Both the position numbers and the translations under genes were made by a program. The notes beneath the pieces were generated by a model. It made no database searches, had not been told where the DNA came from, and worked only from the letters and a program-made list of their open reading frames with translations. 64,000 nt of DNA, from NCBI RefSeq assembly GCF_030036535.1, contig NZ_CP080387.1, positions 1,612,001-1,676,000 on the forward strand. The letters are read 5' to 3'. This document shows positions 46,616-55,797 of this stretch, one piece after another (positions within the stretch are counted from its first letter, which is position 1; the number at the start of each line of letters is the position of its first letter). The DNA is from Agrobacterium cucumeris (GTDB lineage: Bacteria > Pseudomonadota > Alphaproteobacteria > Rhizobiales > Rhizobiaceae).

Positions 46616-46688
46616 GTCATTCTCGGGCTTGACCCGAGGATCCACAACTCGGCCGCCCATGGATCCTCGGGTCAAGCCCGAGGATGAC
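46616..46688. repeat. Twin-hairpin intergenic repeat, copy 4 of 6
   Basis: GTCATTCTCGGGCTTGACCC at the left (T for C at position 6) and ATCCTCGGGTCAAGCCCGAG at the right, ending GGATGAC. The two halves are near-perfect inverse complements and could form a single long cruciform. It lies between ribB and the SDR gene. Confidence 0.85.
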
Positions 46689-46770
46689 GTGGAGTGTGGT
46701 GAACCGCCGGTTGGCGCGGACGTTTATGTTCATCAGACCAGTAAGTCAGTACTTCCACGACGCCAAAACC

Positions 46771-47559
46771 CTACCAGCAGCAGAAACCGCCATCCACCAG
46801 CAGATCCACGCCCGTCACGAAGCTCGCCGCATCTGACAGCAGGAAGATCGCCGGACCGACCATCTCATCGACGCCCGCCATGCGCTGCATCGGCGTCTGT
46901 TCTTCGAACAGCTTGGTCTGATGCACCATCTCCGGCCGCGTATTCATCGGTGTTGCCGTGTAACCCGGCGAGATGGTGTTGACGCGAATGCCGCGCCCCA
47001 CCCACTCCATCGCCATGGATTTCGACATGTGGATGACGCCGGCCTTCGAGGCGTTGTAATGGCACTGCATCAGCCCGCGATTGACGATGACGCCGGACAT
47101 GGAGGCAATGTTGACGATTGCACCACGACCGTTCTTCAGCATGGCACTGGCTTCCGCCTGGCAGGAGAGGAAAACGCCCTTCAGGTTGATGTCCATCATC
47201 GTCTGGAACTGGCTTTCCTCCATCTCCTCGGCTGGATTGGCGTTGGCGATGCCGGCGGCATTGACGGCGAGTGAAAGCGCGCCAAGCTCGGCCTCAGTAC
47301 GCGCAACCGCTTCAGTCAATGCCTGCTTGCTGGTGACGTCAGCCGCAATCTGGATCGACTTGCGCCCGGCCTTGGCGATAAAATCGGCCGTCTGCGCCAG
47401 ACCGTCATCGGTGCGGCGATCAAGCAGCGCGACATTGGCGCCGGACTGGGCAAGCCCCATGGCGATCCGCTGGCCGATGCCGGAACCGGCGCCGGTGACG
47501 AGAGCCACCTGACCGGCAAGATCGAACAGTTTCGGCGCGTTGAGCGTGATGGTGGACAT
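46771..47559 (-). CDS. Short-chain dehydrogenase/reductase (SDR) 1 of the sugar/polyol locus
   Basis: 262 aa from ATG 47559 (MSTITLNAPKLFDLAGQVAL) behind AAGAAGGAAATATCG. Rossmann motif GAGSGIGQ, active-site Ser near IASMSG, the catalytic YNASKAG (Tyr/Lys) and the SDR C-terminal ISPGYTATPMN. LLDRRTD after strand 2 suggests NAD preference (Asp). Last gene of the leftward operon, 14 bp after the ABC ATPase gene, so its substrate is likely what the transporter imports, or its product. An upstream extension to 47832 is rejected as it lies inside the ATPase gene. Confidence 0.93.
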   Translation of the reverse strand: MSTITLNAPKLFDLAGQVALVTGAGSGIGQRIAMGLAQSGANVALLDRRTDDGLAQTADFIAKAGRKSIQIAADVTSKQALTEAVARTEAELGALSLAVNAAGIANANPAEEMEESQFQTMMDINLKGVFLSCQAEASAMLKNGRGAIVNIASMSGVIVNRGLMQCHYNASKAGVIHMSKSMAMEWVGRGIRVNTISPGYTATPMNTRPEMVHQTKLFEEQTPMQRMAGVDEMVGPAIFLLSDAASFVTGVDLLVDGGFCCW

Positions 47560-47573
47560 CGATATTTCCTTCT

Positions 47574-49052
47574 TCAGATGGTTGCCAGTTCCATGACCGA
47601 GACGTCGTTGGCCTCGTCGCGGTTGAGGATGCCGGCCTGTTTTCCCTGCGCAAGCACGAGGATGCGGTTCGAAACGCCCAGCACTTCTTCCAGATCGGAG
47701 CTGACGACGATGACGGCCACACCGTCTTTCGCCAGACCGACGATAATATCGTAGATGCCCGCACGCGCACCCACATCGATGCCACGCGTCGGCTCGTCCA
47801 GCACCACCACACGCGGATTGCGGGCCAGCCACTTGGCGATGACCACCTTCTGCTGGTTGCCGCCGGAAAGATCCGATGCCGGCTGTTCGCTGCGGCCCTT
47901 CACGCCGAATTTGGCAATAGCCTCTTTGGTAAAGGCGCGCTTGATGCGCGGCGTGATCCAGCCGGTGCCGACGCGGTCGAGATTGGCATAGATCAGGTTC
48001 TCGCCGATCTCGTGCTCCACCACCAGCCCCTGCAATTTGCGGTCTTCCGGCACCATGACGATGCCCTTCTCTATCGCGTCCGCCGGGCTTTTCAGCGCCA
48101 GCACCTTACCATCCAGCAGCACCTCACCCGCACTCGTCGGGTCGGCACCGGAAATCGCCCGCACCAGCTCGGTGCGTCCCGCGCCGATAAGACCGGCGAT
48201 ACCAAGGATTTCGCCGGCGCGAACGCCGAAGCTGATGTCGCGGAAGGCATTGGTCGCGCCGGTCAGCCCCTTGACCTCCAGCACCACCTTGTCCTGCGGT
48301 TCCGGCAACGCCGGGAACAGTCGCTCCAGCGAGCGGCCGACCATGCTTTCGACGATGGTACGCACCGGCGTCGCGCTATCGGCAAATTCATGCACCCGCT
48401 CACCATCGCGCAACACCACGATGCGGTCGGTGATCTGTTTGATCTCTTCCATGCGGTGAGAAATATAGATGATGCCGACGCCCTCGGCGCGCAGCTTGCG
48501 CACCTGCTCGAACAGCGCCTGCGTTTCCGCACCGCCAAGTGCCGCCGTCGGCTCATCGAGGATCAGAAGTTTCGCATCCAGCGCCAGCGCCTTGGCGATT
48601 TCGATCAGCTGCTGGTTGGCGGTCGAAAGGCCGGCCACCTTGCGGGTGGCGGGAATGTGGAGATTGAGGCGCGCCAGCTGCTGCTGGGCTCTGCGCACCA
48701 TCTCGGCGCGGTCGATAACGCCGTTCTTCATCAGCCAGCGGCCGAGGAAGACATTTTCAGCGATAGAAAGCTCCGGCAGAAGCTTCAGCTCCTGGTGGAT
48801 GAGCACGATGCCCTTGTCGATCGCCTCGCGTGGCGATGCAGGTGCGTAAGGCTGCCCAAGCCATGTCATCTTGCCCTCGGACGGCTCACGCGAACCGGCG
48901 ATGATGCCTGACAGCGTGGACTTGCCCGCGCCGTTTTCACCCAGCAACGCCACCACTTCGCCCGGATAGACATCGAGATCGACGGCTTTCAGAACCTCAA
49001 GCGGACCATAACGTTTGCTGATGCCACGGAGCGAAAGAACCGGCTCGCGCAT
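47574..49052 (-). CDS. Ribose-type sugar ABC transporter ATP-binding protein (RbsA/MglA-like)
   Basis: 492 aa with two ABC cassettes. The first has LLGENGAGKSTLSGIIAGS and the Walker B LLILDEPTAAL; the signature region is VAGLSTANQQLIEIAKALAL. The second has the degenerate IAGLIGAGRTELVRAI and a full signature LSGGNQQKVVIAKWLARNPR with VVLDEPTRGIDVG. This is the pattern of RbsA/XylG/AraG proteins. It follows the binding protein gene by 117 bp and precedes the SDR by 14 bp. The sugar is not identifiable from the sequence. Confidence 0.95.
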   Translation of the reverse strand: MREPVLSLRGISKRYGPLEVLKAVDLDVYPGEVVALLGENGAGKSTLSGIIAGSREPSEGKMTWLGQPYAPASPREAIDKGIVLIHQELKLLPELSIAENVFLGRWLMKNGVIDRAEMVRRAQQQLARLNLHIPATRKVAGLSTANQQLIEIAKALALDAKLLILDEPTAALGGAETQALFEQVRKLRAEGVGIIYISHRMEEIKQITDRIVVLRDGERVHEFADSATPVRTIVESMVGRSLERLFPALPEPQDKVVLEVKGLTGATNAFRDISFGVRAGEILGIAGLIGAGRTELVRAISGADPTSAGEVLLDGKVLALKSPADAIEKGIVMVPEDRKLQGLVVEHEIGENLIYANLDRVGTGWITPRIKRAFTKEAIAKFGVKGRSEQPASDLSGGNQQKVVIAKWLARNPRVVVLDEPTRGIDVGARAGIYDIIVGLAKDGVAVIVVSSDLEEVLGVSNRILVLAQGKQAGILNRDEANDVSVMELATI

Positions 49053-49169
49053 GACGGGACCTCCCAGGACACATAAGCAGCGGAAATGCCCAAGCCTTGC
49101 GTCCGAAATAACCTAAAGACAAACCAGTGAATGCCCCGCGCATCCCATGGGTCGCGCGGGGCAGCAGGA

Positions 49170-50099
49170 TCAGGGATGATTGGCGATGAAGCCTTCGACA
49201 TTTTCCTTTGTCGTCAGCGTCGCATCGGAGAGCTGCACGGCCGGAACCTTCTCACCGCCGACGATCTTGACGGCCATTTCGACAGCCATGCGGCCCATCT
49301 TCTGGGTCTGCTGCGTCGCGGTCACGTCGAACACGCCGTTCTTCAGCGCCTCAAGGGCTGCCGTATCACCATCAAAGCCGCCAACGACGATCTTCTGCGA
49401 AGGGTTGGCGACCTTGATTGCCTGGGCCGCGCCGAGCGCCAGACCGTCGGCCTGTGCAAAGACGATGGAAACATCCGGATTGGCCTGCAGCATGTTCTGC
49501 ATGATCTGGAAGCCTTCATCCTGGCTCCACATGTTGGACCACTGTTCGGCGACGATCTTCACGCCGGAATTGGCGTTTACCGATTCCATGCAGCCCTTGG
49601 TGCGGTCCACTTCCGGTGTCGTGCCCTTCTGGCCATGGATGATGACCATCTTGCCCGAACCACCGGCCTGCTTGATGATGTAATCGCAAACCGCCTTGGC
49701 GGAGGCGACGGAATCGGTGGCAAGGAAGGTATCGCCCGGCGCGCCATCGGCATTGCGGTCGATGTTGATGACGGGAACGCCGGCGGCCTTGGCAAGCTTT
49801 ACCGGAACGGTCGCAGCGGCGGCACCGGCCGGAATATAGATCAGCGCATCGATGTTCTGGGTCAGCAGATCCTGGATCTGGTTCACCTGCGTCGGGCCAT
49901 CGCCCTTGGCGTCAACGGTGACGACGGCAATGCCCCGCGTCTTGGCTTCGGCTTCAACGGCCTGCTTGATCTGGTTGAAGAAGTTCGCCTGCAGATTGGC
50001 GACGGCAAGGCCAATCTTCTTGACTTCGGCGGCATTGGCCTGGCCAAGCGACATGGCGAGAAGGGCGGCGGATGTCAGCAGAATGCGTGAAAATTTCAT
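49170..50099 (-). CDS. Ribose-type sugar ABC transporter periplasmic binding protein
   Basis: 309 aa from ATG 50099. Sec signal MKFSRILLTSAALLAMSLGQ with cleavage after NAA. Peripla_BP_4 fold: VKKIGLAVANLQANFFNQIK, QIQDLLTQNIDALIYIPAGA, VINIDRNADGAPGDTFLATD, FAQADGLALGAAQAIKVANP and the hinge VVGGFDGDTAALEAL. Close to RbsB and related proteins for pentoses, polyols and other small sugars. The start follows GGAGGAATAATC. It is the middle gene of the leftward operon and is the protein whose ligand would name the locus. Confidence 0.95.
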   Translation of the reverse strand: MKFSRILLTSAALLAMSLGQANAAEVKKIGLAVANLQANFFNQIKQAVEAEAKTRGIAVVTVDAKGDGPTQVNQIQDLLTQNIDALIYIPAGAAAATVPVKLAKAAGVPVINIDRNADGAPGDTFLATDSVASAKAVCDYIIKQAGGSGKMVIIHGQKGTTPEVDRTKGCMESVNANSGVKIVAEQWSNMWSQDEGFQIMQNMLQANPDVSIVFAQADGLALGAAQAIKVANPSQKIVVGGFDGDTAALEALKNGVFDVTATQQTQKMGRMAVEMAVKIVGGEKVPAVQLSDATLTTKENVEGFIANHP

Positions 50100-50231
50100 G
50101 ATTATTCCTCCATTTGTTGATTGTTGACCTTCGGGCAGATCAAACCTCCTCCCCTCCGGCCGTTTTTCACGCCTCCCATGCCGGGAGGGTCGTTTATTGC
50201 GCGGACGGCTCTTCGCCATCCGCAGGCAAAT

Positions 50232-51212
50232 TCAGCTTCTGCGGCGACGCAAGGTTTCAGCACCCACGGCCAGCACGATGACCACACCGATGATGACCTG
50301 CTGCAAAAAGGGAGAAACGTTGAGCAGATTGAGGCCATTGCGCAGCACGCCGATGATCAGCACGCCGATGAGGGTGCCGCCAATGCCGCCCGCACCGCCC
50401 GAAAGCGAGGTTCCGCCGATGACGACCGCCGCAATCGTATCCAGCTCGTAACCGAAGCCGCTGGAGGGCTGCACCGAGTCGAGACGTGCTGCAAGAACGA
50501 TGCCGGCCAGACCGGCCAGAACCGCACAGGCGACATAAACGCAGATCGTCACCAGCGGCACGTTAATGCCGGCAAGACGCGCCACTTCCGGGTTGCCGCC
50601 AACGGCATAGACCGTGCGGCCTTCGGAGCGGAAACGCAGGAAAATCCAGGTAACAAGCACCACGACCAGCATCAGCAGCACGGTTGCGGTCAACACGCCG
50701 AAATGGCGCTCAATCGCCAGCATCATGAACCAGTCAGGAAAACCGACGATCTGCTGTCCATCGGTAATCATATTGGCGAGACCGCGCGCCACCGACATCA
50801 TCGCCAGCGTGGCAATGAAAGCAGGCACCCGGAAGGCCGTCACCAGAATACCGACCACGAGGCCGCAGGCGGCAGAGGCGACAAGCGCCAGCACGATGGC
50901 CATGCCCATCGGCATGCCCGCGACATTGGCCGTCCAGCCCATGATCATCATCGACAGCGCCAGCACCGAGCCGACTGACAAATCGATGCCGCCAAGCAGG
51001 ATCACGAAGGTCATGCCGACGGCCATGATGCCGAGCACGGTGATCTGGTCGAGAATGTTGAGCCCGTTTCGGAGCGACAGGAAGTTCTCGCTGGCGAAAG
51101 TCAAAAAGACACACAGCAGCAGCAGGCCCAAAAGCGGTCCGGTCGCACCACTCAGCCAGGCAAGCGGGCTCCTGGTGTGCGTGACCCCCTCATTGCGTTC
51201 AAGCGCGGACAT
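50232..51212 (-). CDS. Ribose-type sugar ABC transporter permease (RbsC-like)
   Basis: 326 aa, eight to ten membrane helices, of the BPD_transp_2 family. The EAA-like segment is VYAVGGNPEVARLAGINVPL, and GGIDLSVGSVLALSMMIMGW and GGTSLSGGAGGIGGTLIGV are family marks. First gene of the leftward operon; its ATG at 51212 is about 70 bp from the divergent promoter -10 element. A small hairpin (CTCCC...GGGAG near 50173) separates it from the binding-protein gene. Confidence 0.94.
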   Translation of the reverse strand: MSALERNEGVTHTRSPLAWLSGATGPLLGLLLLCVFLTFASENFLSLRNGLNILDQITVLGIMAVGMTFVILLGGIDLSVGSVLALSMMIMGWTANVAGMPMGMAIVLALVASAACGLVVGILVTAFRVPAFIATLAMMSVARGLANMITDGQQIVGFPDWFMMLAIERHFGVLTATVLLMLVVVLVTWIFLRFRSEGRTVYAVGGNPEVARLAGINVPLVTICVYVACAVLAGLAGIVLAARLDSVQPSSGFGYELDTIAAVVIGGTSLSGGAGGIGGTLIGVLIIGVLRNGLNLLNVSPFLQQVIIGVVIVLAVGAETLRRRRS

Positions 51213-51281
51213 GGCTCCTCCCGATGACTGTCTTGCATTTTTTAAACCGATTAGAATAATTATTCATCATCGGCGAAACAT

Positions 51282-51411
51282 GCATAAGCCAGTTGAGAGA
51301 AGCTTGTCAATAGGGCTTTGACGGCAATGCCGATGCCGCCTGACGATAAACAATCCGCAATTCCATCTTGACAGAAACGCCATCTCTGCAATTATATAAA
51401 TAGATGCATAA
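51282..51411. promoter_or_regulatory. Divergent promoter pair with ATGCATAA direct repeats, candidate SorC-type operator
   Basis: Leftward promoter: TTGACA (51310-51305), 17 bp, TTATGC (51287-51282). Rightward promoter: TTGACA (51368-51373), 18 bp, TTATAT (51392-51397). The octamer ATGCATAA occurs at 51280-51287, on the leftward -10, and at 51404-51411, just past the rightward -10. Its placement at both starts suggests an operator for the SorC-type regulator encoded in the rightward operon. Inferred from layout only. Confidence 0.5.
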
Positions 51412-51442
51412 ATATTCACACGCATGTTTTGAAGAGGATTCC

Positions 51443-52252
51443 ATGCAGTCCCAGGAGCTAGAGCGCATTGCGCGCCAGATTCGCCTTCGCGACGTACAGG
51501 CTGTTTTTGAAGCGGGTGCGGGCCATGTCGGCGGCGAAATGTCGGCTATCGACATCATGACGGCCCTTTATTTCCGCGTCCTGCGCATCTGGCCGGATGA
51601 TCCGAAGAACCCTGCCCGCGACCGCTTCGTGCTTTCCAAGGGCCATACGGCCTGCGCGCTGTATGTGACGCTGGCCAAGCGCGGTTTCATCCCGGAAGAG
51701 GAAATCTCGACCTTCCTGCAGCCGAATTCGCGCCTCAACGGCCATCCGAACTGTAACAAGGTGCCGGGTGTGGAAACCAATACCGGCCCGCTCGGCCACG
51801 GTCTGCCGGTTGCCGTCGGCATGGCCAAGGCGGCCAAGCTTTCCGGTGCGGACTACCACACCTATGTCATGACCGGCGACGGCGAGATGCAGGAAGGCTC
51901 CAACTGGGAAGCCATCATGTCCGCCGCGCAATTCGGCCTCAACAATCTGACGCTGATCGTCGATCACAACCGCTTCCAGCAGGGTGCGGCGCTTTCGGAA
52001 ACCAATGATGTCGCGCCGCTTCGCCCGAAGCTCGAGGCTTTCGGCTGGGAAGTCAGCGAAATCAACGGCAACGCCATGGCGGAAGTCGTGCCGGCGCTGG
52101 AGCATCGCGGCAACCGCCCGCATTGCATCGTCGCCCACACCAACAAGGGTCACGGCATTTCCTTCATGCAGGACCGCGTTGACTGGCACCATAAGGTTCC
52201 GAGTAGGGAACAATATGAAATCGCCGTCAAAGAACTTTCGGAGACATTGTAA
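51443..52252 (+). CDS. Transketolase, N-terminal (ThDP-binding) subunit
   Basis: 269 aa from ATG 51443 (MQSQELERIARQIRLRDVQA) after GAAGAGGATTCC. Split transketolase first half: the ThDP region GHTACALYVTL, NTGPLGHGLPVAVGMAKAAK, the GDG motif MTGDGEMQEGSNWEA and NLTLIVDHNRFQQGAAL. The stop of this gene overlaps the start of the C-subunit gene by one base (TAATG). Housekeeping transketolase is a single chain, so this split pair is a dedicated catabolic enzyme. Confidence 0.94.
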   Translation: MQSQELERIARQIRLRDVQAVFEAGAGHVGGEMSAIDIMTALYFRVLRIWPDDPKNPARDRFVLSKGHTACALYVTLAKRGFIPEEEISTFLQPNSRLNGHPNCNKVPGVETNTGPLGHGLPVAVGMAKAAKLSGADYHTYVMTGDGEMQEGSNWEAIMSAAQFGLNNLTLIVDHNRFQQGAALSETNDVAPLRPKLEAFGWEVSEINGNAMAEVVPALEHRGNRPHCIVAHTNKGHGISFMQDRVDWHHKVPSREQYEIAVKELSETL

Positions 52253-53208
52253 TGAACGCGCCCGTAACCGCCGCCAAGCTGTATGACTGCCGCGACGCCT
52301 TCGCCGAAACGCTGGAAGCGCTGGCCGCCGGCAATGACAGGGTCGTCGCCGTCTGCAACGATTCGGTCGGCTCCTCGAAGCTCGGCGGCTTCAAGTCGAA
52401 ATTCCCCGAGCGCCTCGTCAATGTCGGCATTGCCGAGCAGAATATGGTCGGCGTCGGCGCCGGTCTCGCCAATGGCGGCCAATTACCCTTCGTCTGCGGC
52501 GCATCCTGCTTCCTCACCGGCCGCGCGCTGGAACAGATCAAGGCTGACCTTGCTTATTCCAACGCCAATGTGAAGCTGATCGGCATCTCCTCGGGCATGG
52601 CCTATGGCGAACTCGGCCCGACGCATCATTCCATCGAAGATTTCGCCTGGACCCGCGTTCTGCCGAACCTGCCGGTCATCGCGCCCTGCGACCGCATCGA
52701 AACGGCCGCTGCCGTCAAATGGGCGGCGGACTATGCCGGCCCCTGCTTCCTGCGGCTGTCACGCGTCGGCGTGCCGGATCTTCTGCCGGAAGGCCATGTC
52801 TTCGAACTCGGCCGCGCCAACCTGCTGCGCGAAGGTTCCGACCTGACTTTGATCGCCAATGGCACGCTGACCCACCGCATCGTCAAGGCTGCCGAAATTC
52901 TGGCCAGCCGTGGCGTCAAGGCGCGTGTGCTGAACATGGCGACCGTACGCCCCATCGATGAGGCGGCGATCGTCGCCGCAGCGAAGGAAACCGGCGCGAT
53001 CCTGACGACTGAAGAACATTCGATCTTCGGCGGCCTTGGTTCGGCCATTGCCGAAGTCGTGGTTGAGCAGGCCCCCGTACCGATGAAACGTCTCGGCGTT
53101 CCCGGTGTCTTTGCCCACACCGGTTCGGCCGAATGGCTGCTGGATGAATTCGGCATGGCTCCGGCCGCCATTGCGGATGCGGCCGAAGCGCTGATCAAGA
53201 GAAAATAA
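52252..53208 (+). CDS. Transketolase, C-terminal subunit
   Basis: 318 aa. Pyrimidine-binding and C-terminal transketolase domains: VAVCNDSVGSSKLGGFKSKF, NVGIAEQNMVGVGAGLANGG (ThDP-activating Glu in AEQN), GELGPTHHSIEDFAWTRVLP and the C-terminal TTEEHSIFGGLGSAIAEVV. It pairs with the preceding subunit to make a functional transketolase that moves two-carbon units from a ketose phosphate to an aldose phosphate. Translationally coupled through TAATG. Followed by a 116-bp gap before the kinase gene. Confidence 0.94.
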   Translation: MNAPVTAAKLYDCRDAFAETLEALAAGNDRVVAVCNDSVGSSKLGGFKSKFPERLVNVGIAEQNMVGVGAGLANGGQLPFVCGASCFLTGRALEQIKADLAYSNANVKLIGISSGMAYGELGPTHHSIEDFAWTRVLPNLPVIAPCDRIETAAAVKWAADYAGPCFLRLSRVGVPDLLPEGHVFELGRANLLREGSDLTLIANGTLTHRIVKAAEILASRGVKARVLNMATVRPIDEAAIVAAAKETGAILTTEEHSIFGGLGSAIAEVVVEQAPVPMKRLGVPGVFAHTGSAEWLLDEFGMAPAAIADAAEALIKRK

Positions 53209-53324
53209 GGTCTCCTCCCAGAGTCGTCGCGTGTCTTCGGATGCGCGGCGACACCCTTTCTGCAATATCGTCGTTTAATCGCCGCAAGGCGGAAACGAAA
53301 AACTGCCGACGAAAGACCCACGTA

Positions 53325-54794
53325 ATGCGCGCCATTCTGTCCATCGATCAGGGCACCACCAATTCCAAGGCCATACTCGTCTCGGAAAGCGGAGAGTTGC
53401 TGGCGCGCGGCTCATCTCCCGTCGGCATCGCCTATCCGCAGCCCGGTTGGGTGGAACAGGATCCGAACCGCATCTGGGCCTCGGTCCGTGAAGCAATCTC
53501 CTCCTGCCTCGCTGCCGCCCCCTCTGCGATCGATGTCGCGGCCATCGCCATTTCCAACCAGCGCGAATCCGTCACCATATGGGATGGCGAGACCGGCGAG
53601 CCGCTCGGCCCGGTGCTCAGCTGGCAGTGCCGAAGAACGGCGCAAGACTGTGCTGAGTTGATCGAGAAAGGCCATTCCGAGCGCGTCATGGCGCTGACCG
53701 GCCTGCCGATCGACCCCATGTTTCCCGGCGCAAAAATGCGCTGGCTGCTGGAGCGTGCCCCGAAGGGCCGCAGGCTCCGTGTCGGCACCATCGATAGCTG
53801 GCTCATCCATTGCTTCACGGGCGGTAAAGCCCATGCCTGCGACGCCTCCAACGCCGCCCGCAGCCAGGTGCTCGATCTCAACCGGCAGGTCTGGAGCGAG
53901 GAGCTTTGCGAGCTCTTCGGCATCGATATCAACACCCTGCCCGATCTGCGCGACAGCAGCGGCGATTTCGGCACCACATCGGGCGTTCCCGGTATCAAGG
54001 ACGGCACACCGATCCTCGCCGCCATCGGCGACAGCCACGCAGCCCTCTTCGGTCACGGCGCCTTCAACCCCGGCGATGGCAAGGTCACTTTCGGTACCGG
54101 CTCATCTGTGATGACCACCCTTCCGCATTTCATCGCGCCAGAACGCGGCATCACCACCACCGTTGCATGGCGGCTCGGCGGCAAACCAACCTTTGCCTTT
54201 GAAGGCAATATTCTCGTTTCGGCAGCCTCCCTGCCCTGGATGACGGAGATTCTCGGCCTGCCGGATGTCGCCGCGCTGGTGGAACTCGCCGCCACTGCCG
54301 AGCCAAACGGTCCCGGTTTCGTGCCGGCCTTCGTTGGCCTCGGTGCGCCCTATTGGGATACCAATGCGCGCGCCCTGTTCTCCCAGATCAATTTCAGCAC
54401 CACGCGTGCCCAGATGGCCCGCGCCGTCACTGACTCGATTGCCTTTCAGGTCCATGACGTCTTCGCCGCCATGCGCGCGCAGTCGCCTTCGGGCTTTGGA
54501 CGGCTGTTCGTGGATGGCGGGCCGAGCCAGAACCATTTCCTGATGCAATGCGTTGCCGACATGCTGCAACACCCCGTCATCCAGCGTGACGCGCCGGAAG
54601 CCTCGGCACTGGGTGCCGCCTATCTCGCCGGCCTCGCCCTCGGTGTCTGGAGCGATCTCGATGCCATCGCGGCGTTGAACAGCAACGGCAACACCATCGC
54701 GCCGTCCGCCAGCGAAAACAGCCAGCGGCTCAGCGTCTGGCGCGATGCGATTGCCCGCTCGACCTTGCCTGTAACCTCGGGTAATGGTGAATAA
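53325..54794 (+). CDS. FGGY-family carbohydrate kinase (glycerol-kinase-like)
   Basis: 489 aa from ATG 53325 (MRAILSIDQGTTNSKAILVS). Two actin-fold halves: the first phosphate loop is DQGTTNSKA, the second has GTGSSVMTTLPHF, and the family segment GLGAPYWDTNARALFSQINF and GRLFVDGGPSQNHFLMQC near the C-terminus. GAPYW-D and the QGTT loop are nearer to glycerol kinase than to xylulokinase, yet the operon with transketolase implies a ketose substrate. The upstream in-frame codons from 53241 are rejected. Substrate could be a tetrulose, pentulose or branched ketose. Confidence 0.92.
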   Translation: MRAILSIDQGTTNSKAILVSESGELLARGSSPVGIAYPQPGWVEQDPNRIWASVREAISSCLAAAPSAIDVAAIAISNQRESVTIWDGETGEPLGPVLSWQCRRTAQDCAELIEKGHSERVMALTGLPIDPMFPGAKMRWLLERAPKGRRLRVGTIDSWLIHCFTGGKAHACDASNAARSQVLDLNRQVWSEELCELFGIDINTLPDLRDSSGDFGTTSGVPGIKDGTPILAAIGDSHAALFGHGAFNPGDGKVTFGTGSSVMTTLPHFIAPERGITTTVAWRLGGKPTFAFEGNILVSAASLPWMTEILGLPDVAALVELAATAEPNGPGFVPAFVGLGAPYWDTNARALFSQINFSTTRAQMARAVTDSIAFQVHDVFAAMRAQSPSGFGRLFVDGGPSQNHFLMQCVADMLQHPVIQRDAPEASALGAAYLAGLALGVWSDLDAIAALNSNGNTIAPSASENSQRLSVWRDAIARSTLPVTSGNGE

Positions 54795-54814
54795 AAATTC
54801 ACCCTGGAGGGCTT

Positions 54815-55774
54815 ATGGGCAGGCTAAACGAACTTCGAATGATATCCCGCGTGGCGCAGATGTATTTCAGCGAGCACAAAAGGCAGGCGGAAATTGCGCA
54901 GCATCTCAACCTGTCGCAGGCCACCGTCTCGCGCATGTTGAAGCGTGCCGAGGCCGAAGGCATCGTCCGCACCAGCATCATTCCACCGCCCGGTACCTAT
55001 AGCGATCTGGAAGCGCAGCTGCGCGAACGTTTCGACCTGCCGGAAGCCATCGTTGTCGATTGCAGCGAGGATCGCGACGGCGCGATCATGGCCCGCATCG
55101 GCGAGGCAGCGGCGCATTTCCTCGAGGTGACGCTGTCGCAGAACGAGATCATCGGTGTTTCCAGCTGGAGCCAGACGATCTTCAAGATGGTGGAAAACAT
55201 CCACCCGCTTAAAGGTGCCAAGGCGCGTTATATCGTCCAGACACTGGGCGGCATGGGCGATCCTTCCGTGCAGACGCATGCGACCCAGATCACCACCCGG
55301 CTGGCGCGGCTGACGGAGGCCGAACCGAAACTGCTGCCGGTGCCGGGCGTCGCCACCTCGCGCGAAGCCAAGCTCTTGATGCTCGCCGATCCCTTCGTGC
55401 GCGAAACCATCGATCTCTTCGGGTCGATCACGCTCGCCATCGTCGGCGTCGGCGCGGTCGAACCATCGGAGCTTCTCGCCCGTTCCGGCAACATTTTTTC
55501 CGCCAAGGAACTGGCCGATCTCGCCCAGGCGGGTGCGGTGGGCGACATCTCGCTGCGCTTCTTCGACAGGCAAGGCAAGCCGGTGAAGACGCCGCTCGAC
55601 GACCGGGTCATCGGCCTGCCGCTGGAAAACCTCTCCAATGTTGACCGCGTCATTGCACTCGCAGGCGGCTCGAAAAAGACCGAGGCGATTGCCGGCGCAC
55701 TCAGAACCGGTGTGATCGACGTGCTCGTCACCGATAAATTCACCGCCGAACGACTGGTCGGCAAGGAAACATAG
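54815..55774 (+). CDS. SorC-family (DeoR-like) sugar-binding transcriptional regulator
   Basis: 319 aa from ATG 54815 behind GGAGGG. N-terminal helix-turn-helix KRQAEIAQHLNLSQATVSRM (residues about 25-44), then a sugar-phosphate-binding domain of NagB/RpiA-like fold (VQTLGGMGDPSVQTHATQIT, MLADPFVRETIDLF, VIALAGGSKKTEAIAGAL). SorC regulators typically sense the phosphorylated pathway intermediate and repress or activate their own operon. It lies 20 bp after the kinase stop, inside the rightward operon, and is the likely regulator of both operons. Confidence 0.92.
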   Translation: MGRLNELRMISRVAQMYFSEHKRQAEIAQHLNLSQATVSRMLKRAEAEGIVRTSIIPPPGTYSDLEAQLRERFDLPEAIVVDCSEDRDGAIMARIGEAAAHFLEVTLSQNEIIGVSSWSQTIFKMVENIHPLKGAKARYIVQTLGGMGDPSVQTHATQITTRLARLTEAEPKLLPVPGVATSREAKLLMLADPFVRETIDLFGSITLAIVGVGAVEPSELLARSGNIFSAKELADLAQAGAVGDISLRFFDRQGKPVKTPLDDRVIGLPLENLSNVDRVIALAGGSKKTEAIAGALRTGVIDVLVTDKFTAERLVGKET

Positions 55775-55797
55775 CCAAAATCCCATAAGGAGGAGAC

